Of a stretch of DNA of 64,000 nucleotides, positions 53,984 through 64,000 are shown piece after piece. The number at the start of each line of letters is the position of its first letter. Within the stretch, counting starts at the first letter, position 1. The DNA comes from Podospora pseudocomata (lineage: Eukaryota; Ascomycota; Sordariomycetes; Sordariales; Podosporaceae): positions 1 through 64,000 of the forward strand of contig NW_026946364.1 in assembly GCF_035222375.1 (NCBI RefSeq), in the 5' to 3' direction. Position numbers and translations under genes: made by a program. The notes under the pieces were generated by a model. That model saw only the letters and a program-made list of their open reading frames with translations. It did not search any database and had not been told where the DNA came from.

Positions 53984-55536
53984 GGTGGGCAGCGATCTGA
54001 CGGTGATCCTCGTGATTTGAATGAGATGCAATCAAGCCTGGAGTTGAGAGTTCAGCTCCTGGCGTTTGCTGCTAACAAGCAAAAGGAAAACAGCACCGCG
54101 AGGACCAGATTGCAACAAGAGACTGGAACACGACGGGATGCTCCATCCCGGGCCTTTTTGTAGTTGCACCGCAGCCATCTAGGATCTGGACGGGTGAACG
54201 GGTCTGTCTCTGGCTTGTTTCTCGCCTGATTGGCGAATGTGTTGGCCCCCATGCCTGCTGCCACCGTCTGGGGATGCGGAAAAGCATCCTCTCAAGGAGA
54301 TCATGGGGCGACTGTGCACTCGGGATACAGAAAAAGTCTTGCAGCGAATGGTGTGTGAGAGCAGGGGGGCTAGAGCAGGCGAGAGATGGACGCATGTCGT
54401 TGGATGGGCATCTGTAGAGGCTGGTCTGCCATGCTTTCGCTACCTTGCACTGGCACGGTAAAGCCCCAGGGTTGTCCTTTTTTCCACCAAGAAGAGGAGT
54501 TTGAGGTTGCGGGCAGAGTGGGTGCTGCTACAAAAAGCCGAGTACATATAAACAACGGTTTTCTTGTCCCGTTGCCAAGACGGCAGCTTTGAGCGCCAGA
54601 GATCTCTTGAGTCTTGGCCACGGACGTGATATTGAAGGGAGATATCTGATGGCTTGAGAGAGAGACTGCGTTGTCAGTATGTAATTTGACGTTGAGATGC
54701 TGAGGTCTATGAATTCCGAGACGATCTTTGAAGGAGACATTAACTGAGGGTCTCATCATGCCAATTTGGAAAGGTGAAGATAAGGTATGGTCGCTTCCAG
54801 TGCCGCTCGGTATTAGCCTATTCGTAGTATGGCAGTTGGAGTAGTTCAAGGGTCGGGATGTTCTCGGTGGCGTGCGACCGACTTGGCTCTCTTGGCTGAG
54901 TCTGACAGGGGGTGATGCGGGATGCGGGGAACCTGGACCAGCTCTTGTTATCGTTGGGGGAAGGGGCGATTAAGGTCAGGTACGACCTGCTCTTGCTCCA
55001 AGGCCCTTATTTCCACCAGAGGAAGAAGGAGCTTCACAACCTGTGGAAGGAAGAGCATTCCCTTTCATGCGCTATGGAAAAATACTCGTCTTCTCTTAAC
55101 AAAATATCCAAAACCCGACAAGTCGACGACAGGTCTAACATTCAACATCCAGACCTTCTCCAATTATCCAGAGTTGCACATCAAGCGGTTCGAGACGAGG
55201 GGTCCAATTTAGCCAGACCTCCAGAGGGTGACAATCAAGACCAGCTCACACATGGCATCTTTGCCCGATGCTGCTCGTCCCACAACGCCGGGCCAGGGTG
55301 TTGTTCAGTGCTCACTCACTCTGGCTGCCATCCTTGGTGACTTCATCCAGGAATTTCTCCACGAATGAGAAAAGACCATCCACTCCGGACCAGGCCAGTC
55401 AGCAACGCGCCTACTATAACTGATCATCTGACAGAGGAGGCATGGAAGATACAGCCAGTAGCTGTTTACTGCCCGTTGAATTCATGCTGATCGCTTCACC
55501 GAATTCCATGTACCCGGTCTGACACCCATCACGAGA
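53984..55536. other. Intergenic region, no supported gene
   Basis: 1.55 kb between divergent genes. Frames of up to about 160 codons exist, but their composition is unstructured and none has family motifs or good splice sites. Confidence 0.45.
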
Positions 55537-57030
55537 ATGCTTTCACGTCCCACCTACACGGTGCTGGGTTCAGATCCCACCAACCGCAAATGCAGAATCA
55601 ATTGTTATGCCTTTCAGCAGGATGCCATCGTCACGTTTCAAGGCTGGCAGTATGCTGCCTTTTGCAGCCCCCTTCCAGATGTCGCTGAACCGCTTTATGT
55701 GCACCTCGCCAGGAGGCGGCTCCTAGAACCCCCACACGATAATCCGGGAGGCTGGGAGGTGCTGGCATTGACAGACTACCCCCAGACAGTTGATGACGGC
55801 CACAATACCGTTCAGCTAGGCATCTCTCCTGGTGACGGCACAATTCATCTATCATATGATCATCATTGTGATGTGTATGCCAAAGTGGTCCATGTGGTGA
55901 ATAGTAGGTACATTCGTTGACACCGATTTAGACTTCGCTATCGTTACTCGTGTCGAGATCTTGCCTTGAAGCCCACCGAGTTCACCTGGATAAGCTCCCA
56001 CTTTACAACAACGCTCGACTACCTTCCCGGGCTCCCTGCGTCTCACAAACCCTTCCATTACGTCACCTACCCCCGGTTCTGTGCGGCCGATTCTGATCTT
56101 CTTTTTACGCTCAGAGACGGCAAAGCAGGTCTGGGAAACGACCATCTTTATATCTATTCTTCTTCCTCTGGCCGTTGCTCCTACCTTGGCCAGCATCTCA
56201 CTGGGATTCAAAGCAATCCGTATATCCACGGCCTGAGCTACCGCTCGGGCAGACTGCATTTGACATGGGTCTACCGTGGTTTTGTCCACTATGACGGATG
56301 GGATGATCTCGCAGACGCCAAGCACAAGCAGCAGGCTGGGCCCAACGGAGCGGAGAACAATCATGATTTATGTTATGCTTACAGCGACGGCCTCGGAAAA
56401 ACATGGAAGAATGGCCAGGGCAAAGAGATTGCGTCAAGAGACCTGGGGATTAGCACTATCGATAACAACAGCGAGGGGATCGTTGTTTTTCGCATCCCTA
56501 AAAGATCAGGTCTCACAAATCAGGAATCTCAAGTCGTTGATCTGGACGGCGGTGTCCATGTTTTGAACAGGAGTTCCTTGCCAGTCGGATCGAACAACAG
56601 GAGCGGCGTGGAAGCCGTCCACTGGAGACATTATTACAAGGCGCCGGGTGATGATGGTGCGTCTGGTTTCCTTTGGCGTTGCTATCAAAGCTAACATGAA
56701 TATCCAGGAATTTGGTCTGAATTTCTGCTCCGACCTGTATATGGCAGCACCAGGGGAAGACTGGCTGTTTCGAAAACCGGGGATGTAATCATCATTCTTC
56801 CCGATGCAGAAAATGGACGTGTTTATATTGAAAAGGCAACCAAAAGCAGTGGGTATACTGCTCATGAAGAGGTTTGGTCTGGAGAAGGGCTCAGGGGTGA
56901 ACCACTGGTTGACCTGCCACGGTTGGAGAACGATAACGTGTTGTCGTTGATGGTCTTGGCTGATACCAAACCATCAAATGACATAGATCCAGGAACGAGG
57001 AATGTTGTAGTATTGGACTTTGAATTGTAA
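55537..57030 (+). CDS. BNR_4-type beta-propeller protein
   Basis: Three exons: 55537-55874, 55932-56656 and 56708-57030. The 57- and 51-bp introns have GTATGC and GTGCGT donors; the frame is 461 residues. Repeated blade signatures of the BNR/Asp-box 4 family occur throughout: NTVQLGISPGDGTIHLSYDHH, then VLRYRYS, TYPRFCAADSDLLFTLRDG, GSGNDHLYIY-like here LGNDHLYIYSS, SNPYIHGLSYRSGRLHLTWVY, HDLCYAYSDGLGKTWKNG and HYYKAPGDDG-IWSEF. Such propellers occur in carbohydrate-active and sialidase-like proteins; bacterial relatives include ulvan-lyase-type enzymes. No signal peptide is visible with this start, so either it is intracellular or an upstream exon is missing. Activity cannot be assigned. Confidence 0.8.
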
Positions 57031-57187
57031 TCATACACCGTTGCCTGTATGCTATGTACGCGAACTGAATTTTCCCTTCCTTTCGTGTGCTCCCATGTCC
57101 TCTCCGGATATCTTCCCAAACTATATAAACAAAGGTATCATGACTCGTATCATCATCAGAAAACAAATTGAAAGGAAAAGAAGTCAT

Positions 57188-59001
57188 TTAAACAAATCCA
57201 GTCAAGGTCTCCAAGCTTGAAAAATCCGCTCTCCCGTTTCGCCCATGTCCCCTCAACTTGGCGTACACGTTGATTCTCCCGTATTCCGGACCGGTATCGA
57301 CCGTCCTAACAATCCACATTGTCCTCTTCTTCTTGACTCCTCTTGTTTGTTCAAAGCCTGTTTCTTGGTCAACATTTCTGATTTCTCTCGGGACAAAAAG
57401 CAGCATCTTCTTACTTGGAGTTTTGTAACATGGCTCGGTGTTTGCTCTCAAGGGGAATCCCATTTGATTCCCTAGATCCTTTGAATAATGCACGGGATGG
57501 GACTGTCGATCATAGCTCTCTGGCTTGGCAGATGGCATGTCCATCTCCAGATAGGATGTCGGGTTCTGATCCCAACTGTACAAGCTTTCGCTCTGAAATT
57601 GTGAGATTTCAGAGTCAAAAGGCACAGCAACCAGGGGCGGTGGGGGTTCAAAAGGCCGTTCCGCTCTCGGTGTTGACTTGTCCCAATACACGGGGTTCGA
57701 GTCCGCCATCTTTCCTCTGCTGCTGCGCTCGATTCCCTGCATCTCCTCGCTTGGTGGCGTCAAGATTCCGTGGCCCCAAACATACCCTTTGGCCTGGGAC
57801 CCATCCGTTTCCCCGAGCAAAGTTGGTGTGATCCTCCCCCACCCTTTACCGGCCCATTCAATCACTCTTCTCTCCATTTCCGTGTCCATCTTGATGCCGA
57901 GCAAACCGCCGAGATAGATCAGGTAATGGGCCAACATCTGACACAAGTGATCCCGCATCGCCAGCCAAAGTGTCGGGCTCTGCTGAAACTCCCAATCTTC
58001 CACCTGCATGCCAGCCTCGGATTGTAGCTCCATCTCTTGCCCCATGCTCTTGCTCGAGTAACCAACCCCCAACACAGCTCCCAGCACGACCAGGAACAGA
58101 ACCTGGCAGCTTTCTCTCGACAGCTTCCCCAGGTACTGTGGTGTCAGTAGCTTATCCAACGCCAACAGCGTTCTCGACCCCGACATCCTCCCTGCTGTCC
58201 AAGCCTCCTGTTTTGTGATCATGCCCGCCAACTTGGACTCAAAGTTGGAATACCGCATCGAAGCAGTCATCAGAAACCTCCGGAAATCATGCGTCAACTC
58301 CTCCATCTCCTTTTCCTTTTTTGACCCGCCCTCCGAGGCGAACGACAACCCTAGCAGATTCGCACACATGCCGGCCACCATACTTCCTCCTTGAAGTTCT
58401 GGCACCGTATATGCTTCATCCAGCAACCACCTCGTAATCTTTTGGTTGAAAGACGGCTCGTCGAGACTGGCAAACTCGGCCGGCTGTGCAATCCTCCCGA
58501 GCAAAGCGCCCATCTTGAGTATCATGGTTTCTGTCCTCATCTTCTGTGGTCCCGATTGAACCTGAAAAATGTCAACGTCGACAAACCTCGTCCGGATGCA
58601 GTAGCTCCAGCTGAGGACTTTTCTCTCTGTCCCCTTGAGGGCCGAGGTGAGGCAGGCTTGGCAGGGATTCTCAAGCGAGCACTTTTGTAGGCATGTTAGT
58701 CACCAAGAGTGAATGAGTGAGATCTCCAGACACAAACCTCAATCTTGAGCATCCTACACCGCAAGCAAGCACCCTGTCTTCTCACGGCCAGTACCTTTTC
58801 CTTGGCTTGGTCGGTTAATCTCGCCCTTTTTGGTTTTTTTCCCGACGGCGGTGTGCCCTGCAGCGGGTGTTGTAGTCGAAAGCAGTGTATGTGTCGTGCA
58901 AAAGTCGGGATGGTGTTTGATCGTTCGACCTGACGTTGTTGAAAAGAAACCCGGACGAGTTGCTGTTCAGCCGCATTCTCTTGATCTGGCGGGTTGTTCA
59001 T
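57188..59001 (-). CDS. Zn2Cys6 transcription factor with wide last cysteine spacing
   Basis: Two exons, 58738-59001 and 57188-58681. The 56-bp intron has a GTTTGT donor, CTAAC branch and AAAG acceptor; the frame is 585 residues. The start at 59001 (MNNPPDQENAAEQQ) is the most proximal methionine before the conserved part; upstream in-frame methionines to 59109 exist. The intron lies inside the zinc cluster: ACLRCRMLKIE then CSLENPCQACL. Cysteines 1-5 follow C-x2-C-x6-C-x5-C-x2-C. The sixth plausible cysteine (SYCIRTRF) comes after 17 residues instead of the usual 6-8. Residues about 150-350 form a helical, Trp/Leu-rich domain. The tail is Pro-rich and disordered. No target is evident. Confidence 0.8.
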
Positions 59002-60418
59002 TGGTATATGTAAATAAAGGAGGGGGGAAGGGGGGGGAGGGGCTAGAACCGGCAGGGTGGGTAGGTTGGTGATGGTGGTGGCGAAGCTAGCTCCTAGCAT
59101 GTAATACAATGGTTCCTAGCAACTTTCCAACCCCAGCTGAGACTGCTAGACATTTCCCAGGCTGGGCCCAGCTCCCAGGTGGATGGGCGCAAAACGGATC
59201 GATAATCTCACACACTAGAGACTGGGTAGACGGAGAAACAGAGACATGAGACAATTTTCCTGCTCTCGGGCAACTGAGCCTGAACTTGCAGGTCCTCCTG
59301 AACCGGAATTCCCATGGCGACCTGAATACTTTATGACTAGTACCACACTAGCAGTGGTGCAGGTGGCCCGAACCTGTTCGAGGCTGGCTGACTGTTACAC
59401 GGGTTCTCGTCGATATTCCCCCAAGCTCGCGAAATAAGCATCACCGAGCTCCCCGGATCGAGCCTAGTGCTGCTGGTGCCAGCAGGCGCACCGCATGGTT
59501 GAGGCGCTTGGCGGAGCTGCATGGTTCGAGACCCCTGTTTCGCTGGCAGCGTTTGCAACAGCGCAAGATGGCCATCATGAGACGCCGTCACGACTCACCA
59601 CCCACAGCCCAGCTGGGCAGCGATTGTCGATGGAGTCTTTCCAAGAAATCTTCTGGAAATTCCCTTCATCTGATAGTGGAGATGGGGGGAGATGGGCGTG
59701 GACCCTGATCGTCATTGCGATCCAAATTCCCTCAGATCATCTCCACATCCAACCCTAACCCCGCAGTTGGCGGTGGTCGTCCGCTCTCCTTGCCGAATTT
59801 GAGGTCAGACACTGATGAAGGCATGGCGAGAAAAGGATGTCCAGATTGGGTAAAAATCACAGCTTACCGAGAATCATGCGGCTCCAGGCGCGTCTGTTGG
59901 CGGTGTGTGTGGCTGCTTGCTGTCATTCGCTTTCTTTTTGCGGGCAGCAGGGATGGCACTGCCACGGGCAGCCAATCGGAGAAATACCAGGATCTCGTCC
60001 AAGCTGAAAAGCCGTTTGAGAAAACACCAGGCCAGCTGAAAACCCCTGCTTTGGCCAACAAGATCGGATTCCAGGCGCCACCACCATCATTTCCTTCTCA
60101 AAATTGTTGGCATCCGCTCCTTTCATGTTGGCTTGGTTTTTGAGGATCCGTCCGGAGATGCGCCTGCCGTGACACAACCGCACCTGCGACTGCACCTGCG
60201 ACTTTATTTTCATTCCCACCTTCGCAGCCGCCTTCTCGGGTGCTCGTGATCCTTCCTATATTGCAAGAGGCTAGCGCACCTATCTGCATGTCATCGCACG
60301 GTCCTGCTTGGCAACACATCCACCCAGCATCCACTTTGCACATCAGATCATCATCATGGATTGTTTTCTTGATACATGGAATGTTGGTGCCAAAATCCTC
60401 AAGTTCTTCCTTTCGACA
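59002..60418. other. Intergenic region, no supported gene
   Basis: Promoter region of the regulator and 3' region of the protease. Scattered short frames only. Confidence 0.45.
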
Positions 60419-61763
60419 CTAGTAGAGAGACTTCTCGGCCCAGCCCAACCGCTCACTCCCCTGGTCAAACACGATAAAGGCTGCTTTGAGGGCTATATCG
60501 CCCCAGATGGTAAACCCGACACCGCTGTCACTCTGCATCCCTCCGAAGCACCTCAAACTACTGGTGTCGATTTTCGAGTACGCGAGGTAACTGCCTGGAA
60601 TCCTGATCATCTGACCGTTCCCGGTCCCAAAGTAAAAGTCGGGAGTCGTCGAGTCGTTACACTCAAACGTGTATCCGCCTTGAGAGGCATCGTACTTGGC
60701 GCTGGCAATCCGGCCATAAAAAGCTTCACATACGCCCTCGGGCAAAAGGAGCAGGGTAGTACCCGTGTCCGCAATGCCGTGAATGCGTGTACTGTTGAAG
60801 CTGCCCGTCGTGCCAACTTGGAACCCGGGCGACACCCAGCTCCAGAAGCCGTCGCTGCTGTTAACTGGAACATATGTAATGTTCCCCGTGTAGGCCCCGT
60901 CGTCGATGTACCCAAAGTTGTAGCGGCCAGCTGTGTATCAGGTTAGTACGGAACAGCAATTGCAGGGGTCGTGACTTACGGGCGCCAGACTTGAGATCAG
61001 CCGTGAACACCGGCGAGTCAAGCCCGGGCATGGCTTTTTCAAAAAACGTCTTTTGCTTGTAGGGCATCACCGTGTTGATGATGCCAAAGCCTAGGCCCAC
61101 CAAGCCGTCATTGTCAGAGTCGGCTGTGAACTCTTCCGAGACCTCCCTGGCTGCTTCCACAGCCTGAGTCGACACCGTCAAGTCACCAATGGTGACTGTG
61201 TCGACGTAGACGTCCCCGCTCGAGTAGCTCTGGTCCCCGTACGTGATCTTCCACGAGTATCCCTCCATCTTGTCCGCCGTGGTACTCGCGTTGGGGTCGT
61301 AAAGAGTCTGTCCGTTGATCATGCTCTCCTTGAGCAATGTGCTAAAGACCCAGAAATCACTGGATCCCGTGTCAAGGTCGAGGTTTAGCTGCTGAGCGGG
61401 TGTGCCAAGGGAAACGGGCATCAGGTACTCGACGTCGTATGACTTGGGTGAGTTCTGGACGCTGCCTCTGTCATTTTCATCGTCGTCGTCATCGTCATCG
61501 TCTGCTCCCTCGCTTTCGGCACGCTTTTGGTTTCTTGCTCTCCGAACCCGTTTGACTGCCGCCTTTAGGTCGTGCGGAACAGGCGCGCCGTACTTGCGCA
61601 GTGTTCTTTCAAGCTCAAGTGGGCCGTTGCGTACGAACTTGGGGTTGTGCACCTGTGTCAACGATGCTGTGCCCTTTTGGACCGTGTTGCCGACGGCGAC
61701 CGGTGGTAATGCGGTGGAAGCGGCCAAGAGACATGCGAAAACGAGAGACTTGATGATCGCCAT
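60419..61763 (-). CDS. Secreted pepsin-like aspartic protease
   Basis: Two exons, 60980-61763 and 60419-60930. The 49-bp intron has a GTAAGT donor, CTAAC branch and ACACAG acceptor; the frame is 431 residues. It is an endopeptidase active at acid pH. Signal peptide MAIIKSLVFACLLAASTALP; propeptide to about residue 85, ending near NQKR. A run of eight Asp residues then precedes the mature domain. Catalytic Asp motifs are DTGSSDFWVFS and ADTGTTLLLLP. The flap tyrosine is in ITYGDQSYSSGDVYVDTV, and APGRYNFGYID is created by the splice. The C-terminus ERLGWAEKSLY lacks a GPI or Ser-rich tail, so the enzyme should be released to the medium (penicillopepsin/endothiapepsin group). Confidence 0.95.
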
Positions 61764-63582
61764 GCCGGGCGACCAACTGTGTTGCAGTGGTCGGATACCA
61801 GGAATGAGAGGCGAGGAGAATTGTCAAACAGAAACAATTTCTACTTATGGAACTCGTGAATAGAAAAGGAAAGAACGCCCTTTCTCGTGGACCTGCCCAT
61901 GGAGGGTCCCGGGATAGCTCTTGCGGCCGGGACAGCTTAGGCCCGCTTCCAGCAAAGCAGTGCGCCTTGAATGAGTGGTACCTTCTGTTGTGTTCTGTTT
62001 GCCTCGGATTTTAGATATAGGTTGTGGTACGCGGTGCCTCCTGTGACGGACAAGACAACTACACCGAGGCTTGATTCGGAAGCATGTCGGACCTTTTCGT
62101 GTTCACGTTTGCAAGCACATGCTGATGATGGAATCAAAAGAAGAGAAAGAACAAGAGGGTCACTCTCTGTCTAACGTCCATCTTAATCTCATAGGCTTCG
62201 TGTGACCTCGTCCTCCGGGCCACACCAGGAAAGCAAACACCCTGGGTTGACTTGGCCCGATCGCCGTGGCCATGATCCTTTTGCTGAAGACGCATCACTT
62301 CGGGGGGAATGGTCGTGTTTGGTTGGGTTGAAAAGCATGGCACGGACATCTTCAATGAGAGCAATCAAGGTGTTCATAGATCCGAATGACTGGACGGGGT
62401 TTCGGGTATGCATACAATGCGATGTTTATAGCACTGTCGATGGGAGTCTGTTTCGTCCCAGCTTGTTGTTGCCCTGGCCGGGTGGATATTAAGGTCGAGT
62501 GCTTGGACCCGTGCAGCCACGGTCGAAGTTGCTGCAAAGCGACCCTGCAGATGCAGTCCAAAGTTTAATGACGGCGATCATTCTCGCAAGAGACCCAAGA
62601 TGGCGGTCGATGGTAGGTGGGGATGGATGCTTGCAATACCAAGGTGACAAATTCTGGGTACTTAGCTGGCACCTTAGTGTAGGGACATTTTGCGTGTGCA
62701 TCGTAGGCAAGCATCAAGGACAAAGTTAGCAGAAAGGTCTCATAATGTGTCAGTGGAAAGCCACGTTGAATCCAGGATTCCAAGAAACAACTTCACCCTT
62801 GTTCAAAACAGCAGCTCAAGTCCCACGAAAGGGATGCTTCCCCTCGGGGGCTCGAGGTACCCACATACTTCACCAGGTTGCCACCGGACGGTAACAGCCA
62901 TGCGTCTGAACCTCTGGAGGTAGATGTCTGGGTGTCTCGGAGGGCAGTTAAGGTAAGCTTGCCCACTCTCTTTCCTAGTGAAAGAGAATGCTTGTGTAGA
63001 GGTCGCGAAAGGGAAGGTGTCGATATGGCGGCGGGAATACTCGGGTAGAACTTTAGGAACAATTGAGCGATATTTGTGTTCTACCTTCCATGTGTCAACG
63101 TTCAACACTGAGGCGGTCCGGCTTCGGCGGTGCAGGTCCAGACTGTCATGTGTTTTTTGGGGTGCCATTTCCCACTCTGCAACTCAAGAGGTATCGCCTG
63201 ATATGCCACCGCAAAGTTGCATTTGGGGAAGGTCAAGATGGATATCAGATCTTCCGTTAAGGCCACAGCGAATGTTGCTCTTGTCTGCCAATGCAGCTCC
63301 CAAAGGTCAGGATGAAGATGGTGGCACAGGAGGAGCAGGCAAGCGACCTTCTTGTTCCGGACAAATCGAACTTCATAGGCCAGCACTGTCTGGATGGCGG
63401 GAAGGCGGGGAGGGTGACCCGCATTTCACAACGTTCGTCAAGGATTTTAGCTCCCGCAGCCCACCCTAGTCTCCAACCCCACAACACAGTGTCCGGCTTG
63501 TCTCTTCACCGTGAAGAACACGCCCACAGCATCAACATCATTAAACGCGTTGATGAAGGAGGAACTTTTATAGCATTTCGCA
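61764..63582. other. Intergenic region, no supported gene
   Basis: 1.8 kb with overlapping short frames on both strands but no recognisable product, splice structure or repeat. Confidence 0.4.
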
Positions 63583-64000
63583 ATGTATATGCTCCTCCAT
63601 GATGAGGGAGAACCTGTCCGCCAGCCTATTCCAGCCTTCTACTTTGCCATATCCCTCATCTTCACGCGGGTTTTCCCTCGCGTAACACAAAATCGTAGAT
63701 GGCAAAAGTGCGGTGCAGTTACTGGCCACGGTTCGACCCTTGCCAAGAATAACACTGAGGGATCATCTTTCAACTACACCCGATGGAGCAAGAGCATAGA
63801 GAAGAGCAGCAGCGGTATGGATACTTTTGTCATCTATCGTCCTTTTGCCTTTTCTTCTGCCCAATCTCAACGTGATGGATACTACAGCGCCAAGCCGATT
63901 CCAGAAGTCTGGTCCGATTCCATGGCGTTTGGCTTCAAGGTCGTCCACCCCCTCTCCCGGCCAATGAAACATGGGACCAGCCGAGAGTTACACGTGGAGC
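63583..64000 (+). CDS. Possible partial gene running off the right edge
   Basis: A frame opens after a TAG at 63571-63573, has methionines at 63583 and 63589, and stays open to base 64000 (139 codons). The translation has a plausible protein composition (PAFYFAISLIFTRVFPRV, then FVIYRPFAFSSAQSQRDGYY and KPIPEVWSDSMAFGFKVVHP). One hydrophobic segment lies near the N-terminus. No family recognised. It could also be a chance frame, since 150-codon non-genic frames occur elsewhere in the window. Confidence 0.3.
   Translation, partial: MYMLLHDEGEPVRQPIPAFYFAISLIFTRVFPRVTQNRRWQKCGAVTGHGSTLAKNNTEGSSFNYTRWSKSIEKSSSGMDTFVIYRPFAFSSAQSQRDGYYSAKPIPEVWSDSMAFGFKVVHPLSRPMKHGTSRELHVE

Noticed and set aside
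54370-54849. 159-codon minus-strand frame between the sugar porter and the BNR protein
   Set aside because: No motif, no splice support, unstructured composition; length is within chance expectation here.
59750-59765. Internal CCCTAACCCC near 59754 as a possible interstitial telomere
   Set aside because: Only about one and a half units; chance occurrence.
62978-63469. 163-codon plus-strand frame near the right end
   Set aside because: Overlaps a minus-strand frame of similar size; neither shows a family signature or coding-like composition.

Overview
This window is the end of a chromosome from a filamentous ascomycete, most likely a member of the Sordariales. Bases 1-100 are telomeric CCCTAA repeats, so position 1 is the distal tip. 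The genes carry short introns (44-71 bp) with GTRNGT donors, CTAAC/CTGAC branch sites and AG acceptors. The gene content is typical of a plant-biomass-degrading or saprotrophic mould: a GH11 xylanase, a stand-alone AA8 cytochrome, a chitin deacetylase relic, Zn2Cys6 regulators, MFS and RTA1-type membrane proteins, and cysteine-rich secreted proteins. The Sordariales placement is an inference, mainly from the xylanase, which resembles those of Humicola/Chaetomium relatives.

Region 1 (1-13.1 kb) holds telomere plus nested retrotransposon fossils. A Ty3/gypsy chromodomain element has lost its 5' end, where the telomere begins directly. It is split by a second Ty3/gypsy element (3889-10715) with 224-bp LTRs that differ at one site. 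The outer element ends in a 507-bp 3' LTR (12600-13106). Neither element shows the AT-rich, CpA-depleted look of RIP. Region 2 (13.1-18.4 kb) is gene-poor. It contains a minus-strand coding relic, a xylanase with a recognisable promoter (CCGGGG and GGCTAA motifs, TATA box), and a 14-bp minisatellite.

Region 3 (18.4-31 kb) is accessory in character. It has an RTA1-like protein, a chitin deacetylase pseudogene broken by frameshifts, a 743-residue FAD monooxygenase with a large membrane C-terminus, a 12-cysteine secreted protein, a 14-TM-type MFS exporter, and a secreted protein made of three cysteine-rich repeats. Region 4 (31-51 kb) is mostly conserved housekeeping or regulatory genes: a RhoGAP protein, a methyltransferase, a tandem SnoaL-like protein, an FMO, a large Zn2Cys6 regulator, the KEOPS subunit Cgi121, proline dehydrogenase, a Tim17/22/23-like protein, an intron-bearing tRNA-Gln(UUG) and a ZIP zinc transporter.

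Region 5 (51-64 kb) carries the AA8 cytochrome, a sugar/quinate-type MFS transporter, a BNR_4-type beta-propeller protein, a second Zn2Cys6 regulator with unusual cysteine spacing, a pepsin-like protease, and an open frame running off the right edge. The extracellular enzymes, the sugar transporter and the protease fit a shared role in nutrient acquisition. Exon coordinates were worked out by hand from splice signals and checked by frame arithmetic; no database search was possible.
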